From CAZTAK01 sp964611585 (lineage in GTDB: Bacteria > Pseudomonadota > Alphaproteobacteria > SHVP01): a stretch of 64,000 nucleotides of DNA. Below are positions 62,214-64,000 of the stretch, one piece after another. The stretch is from the NCBI GenBank assembly GCA_964611585.1, contig CAZTAK010000004.1:8209-72208 (forward strand), read 5' to 3'. How positions within the stretch are numbered: position 1 is the first letter of the stretch; every line of letters starts with the position of its first letter. Under the pieces are notes generated by a model that saw nothing but the letters and a program-made list of their open reading frames with translations, had not been told where the DNA came from and searched no databases. The translations under genes and the position numbers were made by a program.

Positions 62214-62560
62214 ATCTGTTCTTCGATTTCTTGCTCGATGGTCGAGAGTTGTGAGGTCAGACCGACCGCATCTTCAATCGCGATCTGAAAGGCAATTCCG
62301 GCCCCGGAACGTTTATCGAAATTACCGGCCTTTGCAATCGTTTCGAGAATGTCGCGGCTCAGTTGTTCGGCAACCAGGAACATCAATTGATCTCGCTGAC
62401 CCGAAAGGTCGAGACCAAAGAACGTCTTTTCCCGTTGCAAACCCTCACCACGGGCGCTGGTTACAACGGTCGCCCCGGTGCAACCGGCGTCTCGGGCCGC
62501 CTTTAAGATGGCCTCGGTGTCCTGCTCGTCAACCAGGGCAATAATGAGTTTGAATTTCAT
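62210..62560 (-). CDS. P-II-like nitrogen-regulatory-fold protein
   Basis: A 116-residue ferredoxin-fold protein of the P-II superfamily: KLIIALVDEQDTEAILKAARDAGCTGATVVTSARGEGL (in part, AILKAARDAGCTGATVVT) matches the start, but the T-loop is short and lacks the uridylylated tyrosine of GlnB/GlnK, so it is a divergent PII-like protein. It lies four bases after a DUF1538 gene and overlaps the CBS gene. It probably senses a nucleotide or ion and controls the membrane proteins. Confidence 0.85.
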   Translation of the reverse strand: MKFKLIIALVDEQDTEAILKAARDAGCTGATVVTSARGEGLQREKTFFGLDLSGQRDQLMFLVAEQLSRDILETIAKAGNFDKRSGAGIAFQIAIEDAVGLTSQLSTIEQEIEEQI

Positions 62561-62563
62561 TCC

Positions 62564-63328
62564 TCATTTCTCCTTTCTTGTGCGCCGCCGGGCGGCCCAG
62601 CTACCGATCTGGGCATATCCAAGGACGGCGATGATGGGGAAGACGCTCGCGAAAGCAATAAGGCCGAACCCGTCGATTAAGGGGCTGCGTCCCGGAATCG
62701 ATTCGGCGAGCCCGAGTCCCAGCGCCGCGACCAGGGGCACGGTAACCGTAGACGTCGTGACGCCGCCTGAATCGTAGGCCAGCGGAATAATGGTCCGGCT
62801 GGCGCGTGTGGTTTGGAGGATGACGATGGCGTACGCGCCAACGATGTAGAACAACAGGGGCGTCCCCGACACGATTCGAAAGGCGCCCAACGAAACGCCG
62901 ATGCCGACGCCAATGGCGACCGCGATCCGAAGACCCCAGACGCTGACGGCACCGCCCGATACCTGCCGCGCCTTCATGGCCACCGCGATCAGCGACGGTT
63001 CGGCAATGGTCGTGGCAAATCCGATGGCGCCTGCAAACACGTACACCCAGGCGAAATCCGCGAGAGCAATCGATCCCGCGAGCGCGGGTGCGGCCGTCAA
63101 CTGCTGCGCCATAATCTTGCCGATGGGAAATAGCGCCTCGTTCAGGCCAACGAGAAATAGCGTCAGGCCTACAATAACGTAGCAAAATCCGATCAGGGTG
63201 CGGCGCAAATCGGGGATCGTTTTCCGGATCACCACGACCTGAAAAAAGAGCAATACCAGCGCGATCGGCGCGACGTCGATCAGCGTCGCCCGCAGGGTAG
63301 CAAGAATCTGTAACACCAGCGCGGTCAT
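62564..63328 (-). CDS. DUF1538 membrane protein, second copy
   Basis: A 254-residue polytopic protein of DUF1538. It has FATTIAEPSLIAVAMKAR and the repeat-like DSGGVTTSTVTVPLVAALGLGLAES, then FGLIAFASVFPII. These GFATT-AEP and GGV-T-STVTVP blocks recur in the gene upstream. Function is unproven; the layout suggests a transporter. ATG at 63328 overlaps the stop of the upstream DUF1538 gene. Confidence 0.9.
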   Translation of the reverse strand: MTALVLQILATLRATLIDVAPIALVLLFFQVVVIRKTIPDLRRTLIGFCYVIVGLTLFLVGLNEALFPIGKIMAQQLTAAPALAGSIALADFAWVYVFAGAIGFATTIAEPSLIAVAMKARQVSGGAVSVWGLRIAVAIGVGIGVSLGAFRIVSGTPLLFYIVGAYAIVILQTTRASRTIIPLAYDSGGVTTSTVTVPLVAALGLGLAESIPGRSPLIDGFGLIAFASVFPIIAVLGYAQIGSWAARRRTRKEK

Positions 63329-64000
63329 GGTCCCAACACGGCATTCCAAATGATGCCGAACGCCATGATGAAGATTATGGGCAGCAGGCTCGCAAACGCG
63401 ATCAAGCCAAATCCGTCGATCATCGGGTTGCGGCCCTTGATCATCGAGGCCAAGCCGACGCCGAGGGCGGTCACCAGAGGAACCGTGATGGTCGACGTGC
63501 TGACGCCGCCCGCGTCATAGGCAATTCCGACGATCTCGTCCGGCGCCACAAGGGTGAGGGCCACAACGATGCCATAGCCGGAGATAATCAAATAATGGAT
63601 CGGCCAGCCCTTGATGATCCGCCACACCCCCAGCACCAGCGATGTGCCGACCGCCGCGGCCACGGTATAGCGCAGCGCCGCCGCGTAACGCTCGATACCG
63701 GAATTCTCCGGCGCCACGACGCCGCTTTCCGCCGCGGCGCGCGCCGCTTCCAGGGCGACCGCGATGAGGGCGGGCTCGGCGACCGTGGTGCCGAAACCGA
63801 GGCAAAAGGCAAACGCCAGCACCCAAAGGCCGCTGCCGCGCCGTGCGAGCCCGTGCGCCATGCGCTCGCCGATCGGAAACAACCCCATCTCGAGGCCATG
63901 CACGAAAAGCGTCAGCCCCAGCATGACCAAGACCAGCCCGGCCACCAGTTGGCCGAGAATTGGTAACGGTTGGCCCAGTACGACAAGCTGAAAAAACCCG
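63325..64000 (-). CDS. DUF1538 membrane protein, first copy (5' end outside window)
   Basis: The frame is open from the window edge (64000), so at least 225 codons are shown and the start is missing. It is a paralogue of the next gene: FGTTVAEPALIAVALEAAR, DAGGVSTSTITVPLVTALGVGLAS and FGLIAFASLLPIIF. A loop of about 25 residues (ESGVVAPENSGIERYAAALR) is longer than in the other copy. Stop overlaps the following ATG. Confidence 0.88.
   Translation of the reverse strand, partial: GFFQLVVLGQPLPILGQLVAGLVLVMLGLTLFVHGLEMGLFPIGERMAHGLARRGSGLWVLAFAFCLGFGTTVAEPALIAVALEAARAAAESGVVAPENSGIERYAAALRYTVAAAVGTSLVLGVWRIIKGWPIHYLIISGYGIVVALTLVAPDEIVGIAYDAGGVSTSTITVPLVTALGVGLASMIKGRNPMIDGFGLIAFASLLPIIFIMAFGIIWNAVLGP

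Overview
The window is GC-rich, densely coding DNA from an alphaproteobacterium, most likely a Rhodospirillales-type lineage. Separate petA/petB/petC genes, DUF6111 and DUF1285 proteins, an aerobic hemF, a UbiK-type ubiquinone accessory factor and alphaproteobacterial-style palindromic intergenic repeats all fit. Two runs of exactly 100 N (6968-7067 and 24230-24329) show it is a draft or metagenome scaffold. No rRNA, tRNA, CRISPR array, transposase or phage gene was seen.

Layout. 0.2-2.2 kb: a secreted haem-binding protein (ethylbenzene-dehydrogenase haem-domain type) followed by a tetrahaem NapC/NirT cytochrome, probably a periplasmic electron-transfer pair. 2.2-6 kb: a VOC-family remnant, two SAM methyltransferases, a solo ParB-like domain and a lipoprotein, with palindromic repeats and a highly structured intergenic stretch. 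6-11.5 kb: psuK-psuG (pseudouridine catabolism), an amidase, a glutathionyl-hydroquinone reductase and a GNAT acetyltransferase. 11.6-18.5 kb: a MoxR / DUF58 / BatA-DUF4159 / glutamine-amidotransferase-like operon. 18.6-21.5 kb: DUF1285, Nudix CoA pyrophosphatase, DUF6111 and CCA-adding enzyme. 21.5-26.3 kb: two paralogous secreted proteins and a damaged zinc-ribbon/adenylate-cyclase/AAA gene. 26.3-30.4 kb: hemF and trmL diverging from the cytochrome bc1 operon petABC. 30.5-33.5 kb: a lower-GC 986-residue N6-adenine DNA methylase, probably acquired. 33.7-36.3 kb: methylthioadenosine salvage (mtnP, apt, mtnA). 36.6-39.9 kb: an aldolase-dehydrogenase fusion, a dienelactone hydrolase and a MaoC dehydratase. 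39.9-47 kb: housekeeping genes on the minus strand (lgt, midA, pgeF, a lipoprotein, prs, rplY, pth, ychF). 47-54 kb: ubiK, DUF3105, ybjN, proC, csaA, an EnvZ/OmpR-like two-component pair, marR and ilvE. 54-59 kb: uvrC, pgsA, mobB, moeA, moaD, moaE (repair, phospholipid, molybdenum cofactor). 59.5-64 kb: folB, a pteridine-reductase-like SDR and a Ca2+/Na+ antiporter, preceded on the same strand by CBS, P-II and two DUF1538 membrane-protein genes; the last runs off the window.

Functional links. PetABC, the NapC-like cytochrome and the haem-domain protein form respiratory chains; hemF supplies haem. mtnP-apt-mtnA recycles methylthioadenosine. psuK-psuG breaks down pseudouridine. mobB-moeA-moaD-moaE builds and delivers molybdenum cofactor.

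Most notable beyond ordinary genes: a 135-bp repeat with imperfect terminal inverted repeats, present three times, whose CTAG-like end supplies the stop codon of an adjacent gene each time; the stand-alone DNA methylase with a possible nuclease-like N-terminus; a cyclase/ATPase gene whose Walker-A lysine codon reads TAA; a DUF1538-DUF1538-PII-CBS operon; an SDR beside folB with pteridine-reductase catalytic spacing; and a strongly structured, unexplained intergenic region near 5.1 kb.
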